Of a DNA stretch of 64,000 nt, positions 26,431-34,555 are shown in pieces (positions within the stretch are counted from its first letter, which is position 1; every line of letters begins with the position of its first letter). A program made the translations under genes and the position numbers. The notes under the pieces were generated by a model that was given only the letters and a program-made list of their open reading frames with translations, was not told the DNA's origin and ran no database searches. The stretch covers positions 124,001-188,000 of the forward strand of contig CAYOEM010000003.1 of NCBI GenBank assembly GCA_964402975.1. Reading direction: 5' to 3'. Source of the stretch: CAMDKS01 sp964402975. Its GTDB lineage: Bacteria > Bdellovibrionota_B > Oligoflexia > Oligoflexales > RGVZ01.

Positions 26431-27775
26431 CTTCATCCTCCGATTGCAATGATTCCTTGTTTTTTGTTGGCGATGACATCAGGCTCACCGGGGCGCACTT
26501 AGCGCGGATCTCAAGCAGTTCCTTCTGAGGATCGCTCTTGATAACAATACCGCTCCCTGCGGCATACGTGGCCGAGCGAAGCCAGTTTTCACTTATGAGA
26601 GTTCGAATCATTATATTGGATTGCAATGATCCATCATGATTGATCCTGAAGAAGTTTCCCATAAAGTAGCCTCTGGGGCGACATTCTTCTTGTCTAATTC
26701 TCTTCATCACGGCGACTTTAGGCGCGCCGGTTATTGAACCTCCGGGACATACGGCTGATAATAATGATTTTAGGTTGAGCGAGGGGTCCAGGTCACCGGA
26801 AATATGGCCCTCCAAGTGCCAAACTCGGAAGAACTTTTTGAGTGAGCCTTGGTCTTTAACTTGGACGGTCCCCGGTAAACATATTTGAGCGAAATCGTTT
26901 CGCATCAAATCTATAATCATATGGAGTTCTGCAATATCTTTTCGGCTTTTTGATAAGCTAATTCCAATCTCACGATCTTTGTTGTCGTCGTTCATGCAGC
27001 GCGGCGCTGTTCCCTTAATGGGCCAAGTGGAAATTTGGATGCCGTTGGAATTTCGATCGATCTCAATAAAACGTTCGGGGCTAAATGATGCTACGATCTT
27101 GTTTCCTGACGAGATTAAGACGCCCTGCGGCCCGCTGTTTGCCTCCATGAGGGCGCAAAGATTCTGCCAGCTATGGGCTCGCGATGCGTGGAAAAAACGG
27201 AGTAAATTGATTTGATAGAAATCTCCATTTGCAATGCTTCGGATTAAATGAGCGGTGGCTTCGATATAACTTTCGTCACTTGTGGTTGGCGTCAAAACTA
27301 ACTGTTTAGCCGTGGGATGCGAATATTTGCCAGCGTCTTTGATCAAGGGCAAGAGTTTGGTTTTATAGTCAAAGTGAAACCGAGCACTAGCGATCGATTT
27401 TTTTGTGACGTACGTCGGAGGGTCGACATCATTTTCCCACACGAGTCCAGCGTAGATTTCCCACGCGAGCGGACGGTCAATATTTCCAGTAAGAGTTGAA
27501 TCATGGTGATAGGTCTCATATGGCAAGAGAAACATCCAGCGTGGGATAGTTGGAAGATCTTTGGAATCATCCGAAGTGTCGACCCAATCAGAGGGTTTTG
27601 ATGTTGCTACTTTTGCAAAGTCTACTGGTGAGAAAGACGTGGCGATAAATATCTGACGACCGCCAACTTTGGAGAGAAGTAACGGCCCCTCTTGATGCGG
27701 CCATAAAGCGGCGACCTTGAATGCCGACAATCCAGTCGGCTGCCGCTTCGGGCTCTTTTGGTTCTTGGAAATCAC
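26423..27775 (-). CDS. pabB: Chorismate-utilising enzyme, aminodeoxychorismate synthase component I-like
   Basis: 450 residues of the TrpE/PabB/MenF family. GDFYQINLLRFF, STWPIKGTAPR with the catalytic-region Lys, AELHMIIDLMRNDF, CPGGSITGAPKVAVMKRI and GYFMGNFFRINHDGSL are all conserved. The PIKGTxPR motif points to PabB or TrpE rather than isochorismate synthase, and divergence from TrpE plus the lack of a TrpG neighbour favour PabB (4-amino-4-deoxychorismate for folate). The start is GTG. It overlaps the downstream hutU by 8 bp, an odd pairing of folate and histidine genes, although histidine breakdown can feed one-carbon folate. Confidence 0.82.
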   Translation of the reverse strand: MISKNQKSPKRQPTGLSAFKVAALWPHQEGPLLLSKVGGRQIFIATSFSPVDFAKVATSKPSDWVDTSDDSKDLPTIPRWMFLLPYETYHHDSTLTGNIDRPLAWEIYAGLVWENDVDPPTYVTKKSIASARFHFDYKTKLLPLIKDAGKYSHPTAKQLVLTPTTSDESYIEATAHLIRSIANGDFYQINLLRFFHASRAHSWQNLCALMEANSGPQGVLISSGNKIVASFSPERFIEIDRNSNGIQISTWPIKGTAPRCMNDDNKDREIGISLSKSRKDIAELHMIIDLMRNDFAQICLPGTVQVKDQGSLKKFFRVWHLEGHISGDLDPSLNLKSLLSAVCPGGSITGAPKVAVMKRIRQEECRPRGYFMGNFFRINHDGSLQSNIMIRTLISENWLRSATYAAGSGIVIKSDPQKELLEIRAKCAPVSLMSSPTKNKESLQSEDEDV

Positions 27776-28131
27776 GTTCAGGGTCTCTCGGATCTTGGAC
27801 GGGTGGTTTATTAGGCCCCCCTACCAGCTGTCATGGTTAAGGTCCATGCAACATACCGCCTAAGTTGCTAAGTTTAAAGGATAATATTAACTAATTGATC
27901 ATCCAGCTCAGGGGTTCGTTAACTGTCAAAAAAACCTACAAACTGTCTAAGGAATGGTCACATGCCCCCGGTAAAATCAATTTAATGACCTAATATCAAT
28001 AGGTCTTTTTGAGGGGGCACGGCTGGAATGTAGCTTGCTCATCGGCCGTCAGAGACTCGCTTTGCAAGGGGGGTCTCAATTTGTAGTTACTGTTGAAAGT
28101 TGAAGTTGAAGCTGTTGTTGAAGGGGGAGTT
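27776..28131. promoter_or_regulatory. Divergent intergenic region between pabB and a lipoprotein gene
   Basis: 356 bp holding the divergent promoters of pabB (leftwards) and the lipoprotein gene (rightwards). I see a two-tier hairpin at 27963-28019 and a stretch of imperfect GTTGAA repeats at 28091-28123 just before the lipoprotein ribosome site GGGGGAG. No coding frame is convincing. Confidence 0.5.
27963..28019 (+). promoter_or_regulatory. Two-tier RNA hairpin in the leader of the lipoprotein gene
   Basis: An outer 7-bp pairing TGCCCCC / GGGGGCA encloses an inner hairpin GACCTA / TAGGTC that is directly followed by five T. The inner hairpin plus T-run has the form of an intrinsic terminator, and the outer stem could compete with or stabilise it. 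It lies 112 bp before the lipoprotein start. An attenuator or ligand-sensing leader is possible. It matches no riboswitch class that I know. Confidence 0.4.
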
Positions 28132-28848
28132 ATGCTTCTTAGTGCACGTCGTTTTTTCAGTTTTTCGGTTATCGCGTTGTTGATGGCATCTTGTGGTGCT
28201 CAAAACAACAAGCAAGCAAAGAGTCAGAGTGAAACGGTTCCTAACTATGTTATTGCAAGAGCTGATGTTACAGACAAAGAGAGTTCGACCAGCAATGTGG
28301 ATTTTGTATCTGTAAAATCGGACAAAGAAATCTTAACGGCTGAAGACGCTGAATTAGCATTTAATTCGGGCGATGCCATTCGTTTAGATAAGTCTGGTAA
28401 AATGGTAGCCGCGTTAAGTCCAAATGTTGAATTTGGTCTCGGATCGCCGGCTCAAATGAGCACACAGTCGCCTACGCAGATGGGCACGACCTACAGTAAG
28501 AGCGCTAGTTATTCTCAGACGTATTCCCAAAATAATTGCGAGTGTTCCTACGGTAACGGCGTTGTAAGATCTAATCAGAACACGGTTTTGTTCCCGCGTT
28601 TGAGGACGTTTTTCCAAAGGCTGAATCCGTTTGCGCGGGTTGAACAGCGCCAGTATCCATACTCCTACGGTAATCAGTACAGTCAAAATCAGTACCAATA
28701 CACCGTTTACAAGCAAGCACAGCAACCAAGTCAGATGGCGCCGATAGGCTCCCAACAGCAGACCCAGCCTTACCAGGCGCCGATCGGGTCGCAGACCAAG
28801 CCGTACCCGAATACTACGACGGGACAGAACTCCGCAGGTGGCGTCTAA
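28132..28848 (+). CDS. Lipoprotein with Gln/Tyr/Ser-rich tail
   Basis: 238 residues from the ATG at 28132, preceded by GGGGGAG; an in-frame start 13 codons upstream has no ribosome site. The lipobox LLMASC gives a lipid-modified Cys near residue 22. Residues 30-110 are soluble and polar. The rest is low-complexity, rich in Gln, Tyr, Ser, Thr and Pro, with repeats such as YSYGNQYSQNQYQYT and two PIGS(Q) segments (MAPIGSQQQ, APIGSQTK). This looks like a flexible surface or periplasmic lipoprotein. No family recognised. Confidence 0.7.
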   Translation: MLLSARRFFSFSVIALLMASCGAQNNKQAKSQSETVPNYVIARADVTDKESSTSNVDFVSVKSDKEILTAEDAELAFNSGDAIRLDKSGKMVAALSPNVEFGLGSPAQMSTQSPTQMGTTYSKSASYSQTYSQNNCECSYGNGVVRSNQNTVLFPRLRTFFQRLNPFARVEQRQYPYSYGNQYSQNQYQYTVYKQAQQPSQMAPIGSQQQTQPYQAPIGSQTKPYPNTTTGQNSAGGV

Positions 28849-28911
28849 GGTTAAAATTGACTTGGGAAGCCGTTTAGATTTGATCTAAAAACTGCTCTCG
28901 TATGTCAAAAA

Positions 28912-28949
28912 CAAGGGTTCTACGGTCCAGATGGGCGGTAGGACCCTTG
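28912..28949 (+). terminator. Hairpin after the lipoprotein gene
   Basis: A 12-bp stem with one wobble (CAAGGGTTCTAC pairing with GTAGGACCCTTG) lies 64 bp after the stop, followed by ATTTGTTG. A smaller hairpin, TTTAGAT / ATCTAAA, stands just upstream at 28873-28889. Together they probably end the message. Confidence 0.5.
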
Positions 28950-29056
28950 ATTTGTTGCGAGTGCAAAAGGAATTAAAATCCCTAGATTTTTCTGCGCCTT
29001 CCGCGCCTCTCAAGCGGTTCGCTGGGGCAGAGTTTGTTTTTTTCCGGGCGGATTTC

Positions 29057-29086
29057 TTGATTTGCAAGACTGCTACCTCGTATAAT
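29057..29086 (+). promoter_or_regulatory. Sigma-70-type promoter before the FN3-like membrane protein gene
   Basis: TTGATT at 29057-29062 and a perfect TATAAT at 29081-29086 are spaced 18 bp apart, 60 bp upstream of the ATG at 29147. It is the clearest housekeeping-type promoter seen by eye in this window. Confidence 0.55.
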
Positions 29087-29146
29087 TAGAGTACAGTCGT
29101 AAGCGCAAGCAGCAGCAGCTTAACCATCGTCTAGGAGAGTAGAGTT

Positions 29147-30100
29147 ATGAACTCCGCGCCAAACCAACCCAACAGTACTTTTAATTCCCAGCCGGCGACA
29201 GGAACGCAAAGCAATCCGTTTACAGCCGACCTGAAGGGTGAGTTCACAAGTAACTTTGGGACTAACACAAACGCGGTGTCCCAGATTTTTAAAGATGGTA
29301 GCTTCGGAAGTTCCGACAAAACTCGCTACATCATTTTTGGAGCAGTTATTATTCTCGTTGCCGTTGTGGGATGGTTTTTGCTGAGCGGTGACGGTGAAGA
29401 GGCTGCTGATGTTGCTGAAGATGATGTTCCGGCTGAAGACGCCAGTGCAACGACTGCTGAGAAGCCCGCAGATGCCGCGAAACCAGCTGATGACGCTGCT
29501 GCGGCAAATCAAGCGCCGACCGCTACGCCAGCCCCTGAAGCTGTAGCGCCACCAGCAGGCGCCATTTCATTATCTTCACCAGACAACGGAGCGTCCTTGT
29601 CCTACGATGAAACTCAAGGTGCGGCTATGTTCAGCTGGAGCGGCGGTCCCGGTACGATCGTGTTTTCTCGTCACAACAGCATGCACCCTGAAGTCATGCG
29701 CGTAAAAGTATCTGGATCTAATTATTCTTTCCATCATCCGTGGCCAGGACAGTGGTTCTGGAAGGTCGAGTCAGAGGGTGGGGCTAGTGAGGTTCGCTCT
29801 TTTTCAGTCTCCGCACCGATCCGCCGTAACATCGCCATCACGGCTCCTGCTTCAGGTGCTAGCTTAGCTGGAACTGGTGGAGTTGTATCTTGGACGGGTG
29901 ATAAGGCTGTTGCTTACTACCGAGTCGAATTGAATCAAGGTGATGACTGGTCAAATCCCCTGTTCAAATTCTCGAGTGCTGGCTCACAGTTGGAGCTAAA
30001 TGGTGTTGGTGCTGGCCAGTATCAGCTACGCTTGGGAGCCTTTTCAGAGGTGTCTGGACGTTGGGAATTCACCCAGCCTATCTCGGTGACCGTGCAGTAA
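29147..30100 (+). CDS. Single-span membrane protein with acidic Ala/Pro linker and two Ig/FN3-like domains
   Basis: 317 residues. A 60-residue polar N-terminus without a signal peptide is followed by one membrane span (YIIFGAVIILVAVVGWFLL, about 62-80), so the N-terminus is probably cytoplasmic. Residues 82-140 are rich in Ala, Asp, Glu and Pro. Two beta-rich domains follow (about 141-225 and 226-317), each opening with ISLSSPDNGASLS- or IAITAPASGASLA-like text and holding a W in the core. This repeat start resembles FN3/Ig-like domains of surface proteins. Function unknown. Bounded by its own promoter and terminator. Confidence 0.7.
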   Translation: MNSAPNQPNSTFNSQPATGTQSNPFTADLKGEFTSNFGTNTNAVSQIFKDGSFGSSDKTRYIIFGAVIILVAVVGWFLLSGDGEEAADVAEDDVPAEDASATTAEKPADAAKPADDAAAANQAPTATPAPEAVAPPAGAISLSSPDNGASLSYDETQGAAMFSWSGGPGTIVFSRHNSMHPEVMRVKVSGSNYSFHHPWPGQWFWKVESEGGASEVRSFSVSAPIRRNIAITAPASGASLAGTGGVVSWTGDKAVAYYRVELNQGDDWSNPLFKFSSAGSQLELNGVGAGQYQLRLGAFSEVSGRWEFTQPISVTVQ

Positions 30101-30122
30101 GTTTGGCTTAGTCGAATTAATT

Positions 30123-30157
30123 AAAGCCACTGGTGGAATGCCGGTGGCTTTTTTGTT
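30123..30157 (+). terminator. Intrinsic terminator after the FN3-like membrane protein gene
   Basis: An 11-bp stem (AAAGCCACTGG with CCGGTGGCTTT, one wobble) is followed by a T-rich tract (TTTTTTGTTT). It lies 22 bp after the stop codon and is a convincing intrinsic terminator. Confidence 0.85.
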
Positions 30158-30181
30158 TCGCCAGTTTTAAAATGCCGATCC

Positions 30182-30754
30182 ATGTCAAAAGAAAACTTTA
30201 GACAACATTATCGAAAAATCAGAACAGTCATTGAACCCCGCGTCGCGGCTGATTGGTCTTTCCAGATAGCGATTCGGTTGATCCGTCATCTGCGGGATTC
30301 GAACTTTAAAGGCACTATTTTCGCGTTTAAAAGCCTTAAAGGGGAACCCGATCTGCTATCTCACCTTGACGTCCTCAGGTCCCATTTGGCGCTGCCTAGG
30401 GTCGGTATTTCTGGCGCGATGAATTTTCATTTGTGGGCTACGGGAGACCAACTGGTTAAGAGCTCTTTTGGTGTGTATGAACCTCTGCCTGAGGCGATAG
30501 CAGTCAGTCCCCAGGTGGGAGATGTTGTCGTGGTTCCTGCATTAGCAATCGATTTAAAGGGGCACAGACTTGGATTTGGTGGCGGGTACTACGATCGATG
30601 GCTTGCTCAGCACAGGTCTGTAATTAGCCAAATTATCGGCGTGGTGTTTCCGCCGTGTTTTAGTTTAACTCCTATAGTTTCGGAAGCACATGATATTGCG
30701 GTGGATTTGTGTGTGATGCCCGGGCAAAGTGTCAAATTTTCTGACACCCTATAA
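30182..30754 (+). CDS. 5-formyltetrahydrofolate cyclo-ligase
   Basis: 190 residues. The family signature GHRLGFGGGYYDRWL is complete, preceded by VVVPALAIDLKG. N-terminal basic residues (KENFRQHYRKIR) and PRV(G) in the middle match the ATP/folate-binding layout. The enzyme (FAU1/YgfA family) converts 5-formyl-THF to 5,10-methenyl-THF with ATP in the cytosol. It starts 24 bp after a terminator, so its promoter must overlap that region or depend on readthrough. Confidence 0.9.
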   Translation: MSKENFRQHYRKIRTVIEPRVAADWSFQIAIRLIRHLRDSNFKGTIFAFKSLKGEPDLLSHLDVLRSHLALPRVGISGAMNFHLWATGDQLVKSSFGVYEPLPEAIAVSPQVGDVVVVPALAIDLKGHRLGFGGGYYDRWLAQHRSVISQIIGVVFPPCFSLTPIVSEAHDIAVDLCVMPGQSVKFSDTL

Positions 30755-30776
30755 TTAAAAAAACCAATTATTACAG

Positions 30777-31259
30777 ATGCTTAAAATTACGCGGAGCTGG
30801 CGTTCGATTTGCACAGTCAGCATCACCCGCTGCGCCGTTGCAGTGGTGTTGATGCTGATTGTTGATCTCTTATGCGGAGCAGGAGCGTGTGCCATGCAAA
30901 AAGCAGTGAATAATGCTGCCATGTATGAAAACTTATTTGAATCATCAGTTCCTCCCTTGCCACTCCCGATGGTCTGGAAGGTCATTTATACAGAAGCAAT
31001 TCGAGGTAACCATATATTATTCGATTCCGAGGACCTTTCGGCAATTGAGACGTTTTATCATTCCAAAGACTTTAAGCTCAAAGAAGAAAACAACGGGCCC
31101 ATGGCGCAATTTGCAGTGAAATTTTTCTCCAGTAGTGATTTTCAGGAAATGCGTCGATTGATAAAGGCGTTACCCATCGATCAAAAAGTCGTAGCGCTCA
31201 TTCTTTACCGCAGATCTATCAGCGTGTGGCAGGACTGGCTTAAAAGAAATCTCCATTAA
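30777..31259 (+). CDS. Hypothetical protein with N-terminal membrane segment
   Basis: 160 residues. A basic start and hydrophobic stretch (VAVVLMLIVDLLCGAGACA, about 22-40) suggest a signal peptide or anchor; the rest is a small soluble, helical domain. No family recognised. The ribosome site is weak. TATAAT at 30750-30755 and the inverted repeat GTGTCA-N7-TGACAC at 30729-30747, both at the very end of the cyclo-ligase gene, may control it. Confidence 0.5.
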   Translation: MLKITRSWRSICTVSITRCAVAVVLMLIVDLLCGAGACAMQKAVNNAAMYENLFESSVPPLPLPMVWKVIYTEAIRGNHILFDSEDLSAIETFYHSKDFKLKEENNGPMAQFAVKFFSSSDFQEMRRLIKALPIDQKVVALILYRRSISVWQDWLKRNLH

Positions 31260-31338
31260 ATAAATTCAAAGATAAATGGCCTTCTGAATATGTGCTACAA
31301 TCGAAAGAGTCTGCGATAAATTTTTTAAGGGGGGCGTC

Positions 31339-31872
31339 ATGCGTGATGTGGCATTATTCATTTTGCTAAGCAGTGTTTTGAGTCTGCCCTCTTGCAAGAC
31401 AACAAGTCCTTCTTCGAATGTTTTATCGTCTGGACGTGAAGCCCAGGCTGTCGATCATGAAAAAAGCGCAAGCGGCAATAAGTCCGGAGGATTTGCCAGT
31501 GCTGGATGCTTTAAGGTGACCAGCGTTGAATCAGATTTGACGAGTCAGGATGCCAAGCTTTTGATGCGGGATACCAAATCGATTTGCGTCTCAGAGCTCA
31601 TAGCCGGCTCAAATCCAGATAAAATCATCGTTGAGCTGAAAGCCGAATCAAATAAAATTTTAGCAACCTTTCGGTTTAAAGAGGCCATACCGGCACGTTG
31701 TCCCGGCTGCTACATTTTTTCTGCCTCGAAAGACGGTCATGCTACCTTCTCAGAGACGGCTGTCACGACGCTGGCAAAACTGGGCCTTAATCTGACCAAA
31801 TACGACGGAAAAATTAGCTTCATGATGCTGAGAGAACTCCGCGATAGCGTGCCAAATCCGTCTCGAAAGTGA
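31339..31872 (+). CDS. Hypothetical lipoprotein
   Basis: 177 residues with AAGGGGGGCG before the ATG. The signal peptide ends in a lipobox (LSLPSC), giving a mature N-terminal Cys near residue 19. The mature part has a 25-residue Ser/Gly-rich linker and a compact domain containing three further cysteines (two as RCPGC). No family recognised. It converges with clpB, 21 bp away. Confidence 0.65.
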   Translation: MRDVALFILLSSVLSLPSCKTTSPSSNVLSSGREAQAVDHEKSASGNKSGGFASAGCFKVTSVESDLTSQDAKLLMRDTKSICVSELIAGSNPDKIIVELKAESNKILATFRFKEAIPARCPGCYIFSASKDGHATFSETAVTTLAKLGLNLTKYDGKISFMMLRELRDSVPNPSRK

Positions 31873-31890
31873 AGTCGAACGGTTTTAGTG

Positions 31891-31919
31891 CAATCACTGT
31901 CCGGCAGAGACAGTGATTG
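31891..31919. terminator. Inverted repeat between convergent lipoprotein gene and clpB
   Basis: A perfect 11-bp inverted repeat (CAATCACTGTC / GACAGTGATTG) with a 7-nt loop straddles the end of clpB coding sequence. Neither side has a T-run, so it may be a bidirectional transcription barrier or an RNA end-protecting hairpin rather than a classic terminator. Confidence 0.4.
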
Positions 31920-34311
31920 AAAGCCCCCCATCGGTCTGTCCATCTTGCCTGTCGACAACGATGCATGATCCCTCATGGATGCCGCCACCAATTAGAGATC
32001 GAGCAATCTTTGTCTCAAGATCTCGCTGCAGGTAGCGCTTTAGTGGCCTTGCGCCATAGACAGGATCGTAAGCGGAGGTTGCAATGTATGAGATGGCTCT
32101 ATCGGTTAGTTCGAGGCTAATGTGACGTTCTTTTAATCTTGCTGAAAGCGAACTAGTTAAAAGAGTCACAATACGCTTGATCTCATCAAGCTTTAAAGGC
32201 TTGAACAGAACAATATCATCAATTCTATTCAGTAATTCCGGACGGAAGTGGGATCTGAGAGCTTCTAACACACTCTTCCTCGCAGAATCTTGCAGATCAC
32301 CATTTTTATCAACACCATCTAATAGAAAGTGGGCTCCTATATTGCTAGTCAAAATAACTACCGTATCCTTGAAATTCACAACTCGTCCCTGATTGTCAGT
32401 GAGTCGTCCGTCGTCAAGGAGCTGAAGTAGAATATTGAAGACATCGGGATGTGCCTTTTCGATTTCGTCAAATAACAGAACACTGTAAGGCCTTCGGCGG
32501 ACGGCTTCCGTCAGTTGCCCGCCCTCATCGTAGCCAACGTAGCCTGGGGGCGCCCCAATCAGTCTGCTTACAGAGTGTTTTTCCATGTATTCAGACATAT
32601 CGATGCGTATCAGGTTCTCTTCGCTGTCAAACAGATTTTCGGCTAGAGCCTTTGCCAACTCCGTTTTACCAACGCCGGTAGGGCCGAGAAACATAAAGCT
32701 ACCGATAGGACGCTTGGGATCTTTAATCCCGGCGCGTGCCCGAATCACGGCATCCGCAACTAGCTGTACAGCCTCATCCTGGCCAATAACTCGTTCGTGT
32801 AGAATCTGATCTAATTTAAGCAGCTTCTCCCGCTCGCCCTCAACCAGCTTTTTAACCGGAATGCCGGTCCATCGCGCAACAATTTCGGCTATCTCATCAT
32901 CAGTCACTTCTTCGCGAAGAAGCTGAGACCCGTTAGCAGAGTCCTTTGAAAATTTCGCCTCTTCGTCTTGGAGTTTTTTTACCAAAACGGGCAGTTTACC
33001 ATGTTTGAGTTCTGCGACTTTGCTCAAGTCATAGGCGCGCTCTGCCCGTTCAATATCCTGACGAACTTGATCGATATCCGACCTGAGGGACGTCAGAGAT
33101 TGTAGTTTGCTTTTCTCAGAATCATATTGAGCACGGAAAGTATGCAGTTTTTCCTTTTCATTGATGAGCTCTTTTTGAAGGGCTTGCAGCCTGTCTAGAC
33201 TAGCTTTGTCTTTCTCCTTTTTAAGTGCAGCTTCCTCGATCTCGAGTTGCATGACTCGCCTTTGAGCTTGGTCAACCTCAGTTGGTAATGAGTCCAACTC
33301 GGTTCGAATCATGGCGCTTGCCTCATCCACCAAGTCAATCGCCTTGTCGGGTAAAAATCTCTCGGTGATATAGCGATGGGATAGTGTAGCCGCAGAAACC
33401 AAGGCATGGTCGTGTATCTTGACGCCGTGGTGAAGCTCAAATCGATCTTTCAGGCCTCGCAGAATGGAGATCGTATCCTCTACGGACGGTTGTTCCACAT
33501 AAACCGGCTGAAATCGCCTTTCTAGAGCGGCGTCCTTCTCGATATGCTGTCGATACTCGTCGAGGGTTGTTGCGCCGATGCAGTTGAGTTCGCCGCGGGC
33601 AAGCATAGGTTTCAGCATATTGCCTGCATCCATCGCGCCCTCGGACTTACCAGCACCAACAATCGTGTGAAGCTCATCAATAAACAAAATGATTCGACCG
33701 TCGCTGCTCTTGACTTCATTCAGAACGGCTTTTAATCGTTCCTCAAACTCGCCTCGATATTTTGCGCCTGCAATTAAACTACCCATGTCCAGAGAGAAAA
33801 TTGTGCGCTCTTTGAGTCCTTCAGGCACATCACCTCTGATAATGCGATGAGCTAAACCCTCAACCACAGCCGTCTTGCCAACGCCGGGCTCACCAATTAA
33901 CACAGGATTGTTCTTGGTCTTGCGTGAAAGAATTCTTATGACGCGACGAATTTCCTCGTCACGACCGATNNNNNNNNNNNNNNNNNNNNNNNNNNNNNNN
34001 NNNNNNNNNNNNNNNNNNNNNNNNNNNNNNNNNNNNNNNNNNNNNNNNNNNNNNNNNNNNNNNNNNNNNGGATCATAGCCAGGGCCACCAAGGCGGGTTT
34101 TCCGAGAGAGCTCGGACTGTATTTGAGACGCCAGTTCGACTGGGTTTATATCCATTTTTGATAGGAGTCTGGAGACCAAGCCATCCTTCTGCTCGACGAG
34201 CGCGTAGGCGAGATGCTCGGCATCAACATCTGCGTGGCCAAATTCTATTGCCTTCTTTTGCGCGACGCTGAGAGCTTCCTGAGACTTCTGAGTGAACTTA
34301 GACAGATCCAT
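31894..34311 (-). CDS. clpB: ClpB disaggregase, interrupted by a sequence gap
   Basis: Starts at the ATG at 34311, preceded by GAGGAGGAC. Clp_N domain at residues 1-80, then the 100-N gap, then AAA-1 (Walker A GEPGVGKT, Walker B ILFIDELHT), the long coiled middle domain that defines ClpB against ClpA and ClpC, AAA-2 (GPTGVGKT, LLFDEIEKAHPD) and the C-terminal domain. ClpB works with DnaK to dissolve aggregates. By comparison with E. coli ClpB about 100 residues should lie in the gap, but 100 N account for only 33, so the true gene is longer. The frame staying open through the N-run is chance. Confidence 0.95.
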   Translation of the reverse strand: MDLSKFTQKSQEALSVAQKKAIEFGHADVDAEHLAYALVEQKDGLVSRLLSKMDINPVELASQIQSELSRKTRLGGPGYDXXXXXXXXXXXXXXXXXXXXXXXXXXXXXXXXXXIGRDEEIRRVIRILSRKTKNNPVLIGEPGVGKTAVVEGLAHRIIRGDVPEGLKERTIFSLDMGSLIAGAKYRGEFEERLKAVLNEVKSSDGRIILFIDELHTIVGAGKSEGAMDAGNMLKPMLARGELNCIGATTLDEYRQHIEKDAALERRFQPVYVEQPSVEDTISILRGLKDRFELHHGVKIHDHALVSAATLSHRYITERFLPDKAIDLVDEASAMIRTELDSLPTEVDQAQRRVMQLEIEEAALKKEKDKASLDRLQALQKELINEKEKLHTFRAQYDSEKSKLQSLTSLRSDIDQVRQDIERAERAYDLSKVAELKHGKLPVLVKKLQDEEAKFSKDSANGSQLLREEVTDDEIAEIVARWTGIPVKKLVEGEREKLLKLDQILHERVIGQDEAVQLVADAVIRARAGIKDPKRPIGSFMFLGPTGVGKTELAKALAENLFDSEENLIRIDMSEYMEKHSVSRLIGAPPGYVGYDEGGQLTEAVRRRPYSVLLFDEIEKAHPDVFNILLQLLDDGRLTDNQGRVVNFKDTVVILTSNIGAHFLLDGVDKNGDLQDSARKSVLEALRSHFRPELLNRIDDIVLFKPLKLDEIKRIVTLLTSSLSARLKERHISLELTDRAISYIATSAYDPVYGARPLKRYLQRDLETKIARSLIGGGIHEGSCIVVDRQDGQTDGGLSITVSAGQ
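33970..34069. other. Assembly gap, 100 N, inside clpB
   Basis: Exactly 100 undetermined bases, the customary placeholder for a gap of unknown size. The flanking protein text implies about 300 bp are missing (end of the Clp_N domain and the linker to AAA-1). Confidence 0.98.
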
Positions 34312-34403
34312 TTGTCCTCCTCGCAGGTTTATTAAGCCTGAGCTCCTCAATTGAGCATCAGGATGTCCCCGCGTTACAGTTAGGGTGAGGTCATTGTCGA
34401 CTT

Positions 34404-34410
34404 TGTCAAG
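34404..34410 (-). promoter_or_regulatory. Possible -35 element of the clpB promoter
   Basis: On the minus strand CTTGACA lies about 93 bp before the clpB start, with CACCCTAA about 16-18 bp downstream. The pair loosely resembles a sigma-32-type heat-shock promoter (CTTGAA...CCCCAT) but also a sigma-70 -35 box. Weak by eye. Confidence 0.25.
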
Positions 34411-34555
34411 AGTGCCCGGACTAAAAGGGCAGTGCGGGGTGTCCGCAACATGCTGAAATAATTAAACTTGCGTGTTCGCTCCCTTTGGGCAAAAATTTAG
34501 GCGTACGCGAATAATCCAGAGCGCAGTCGACGAACTCGTAAATCGGGACACTGGT

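Noticed and set aside
33875..34078. Open frame spanning the N-run on the plus strand
   Set aside because: Contains only undetermined residues in the middle and lies antisense to clpB.
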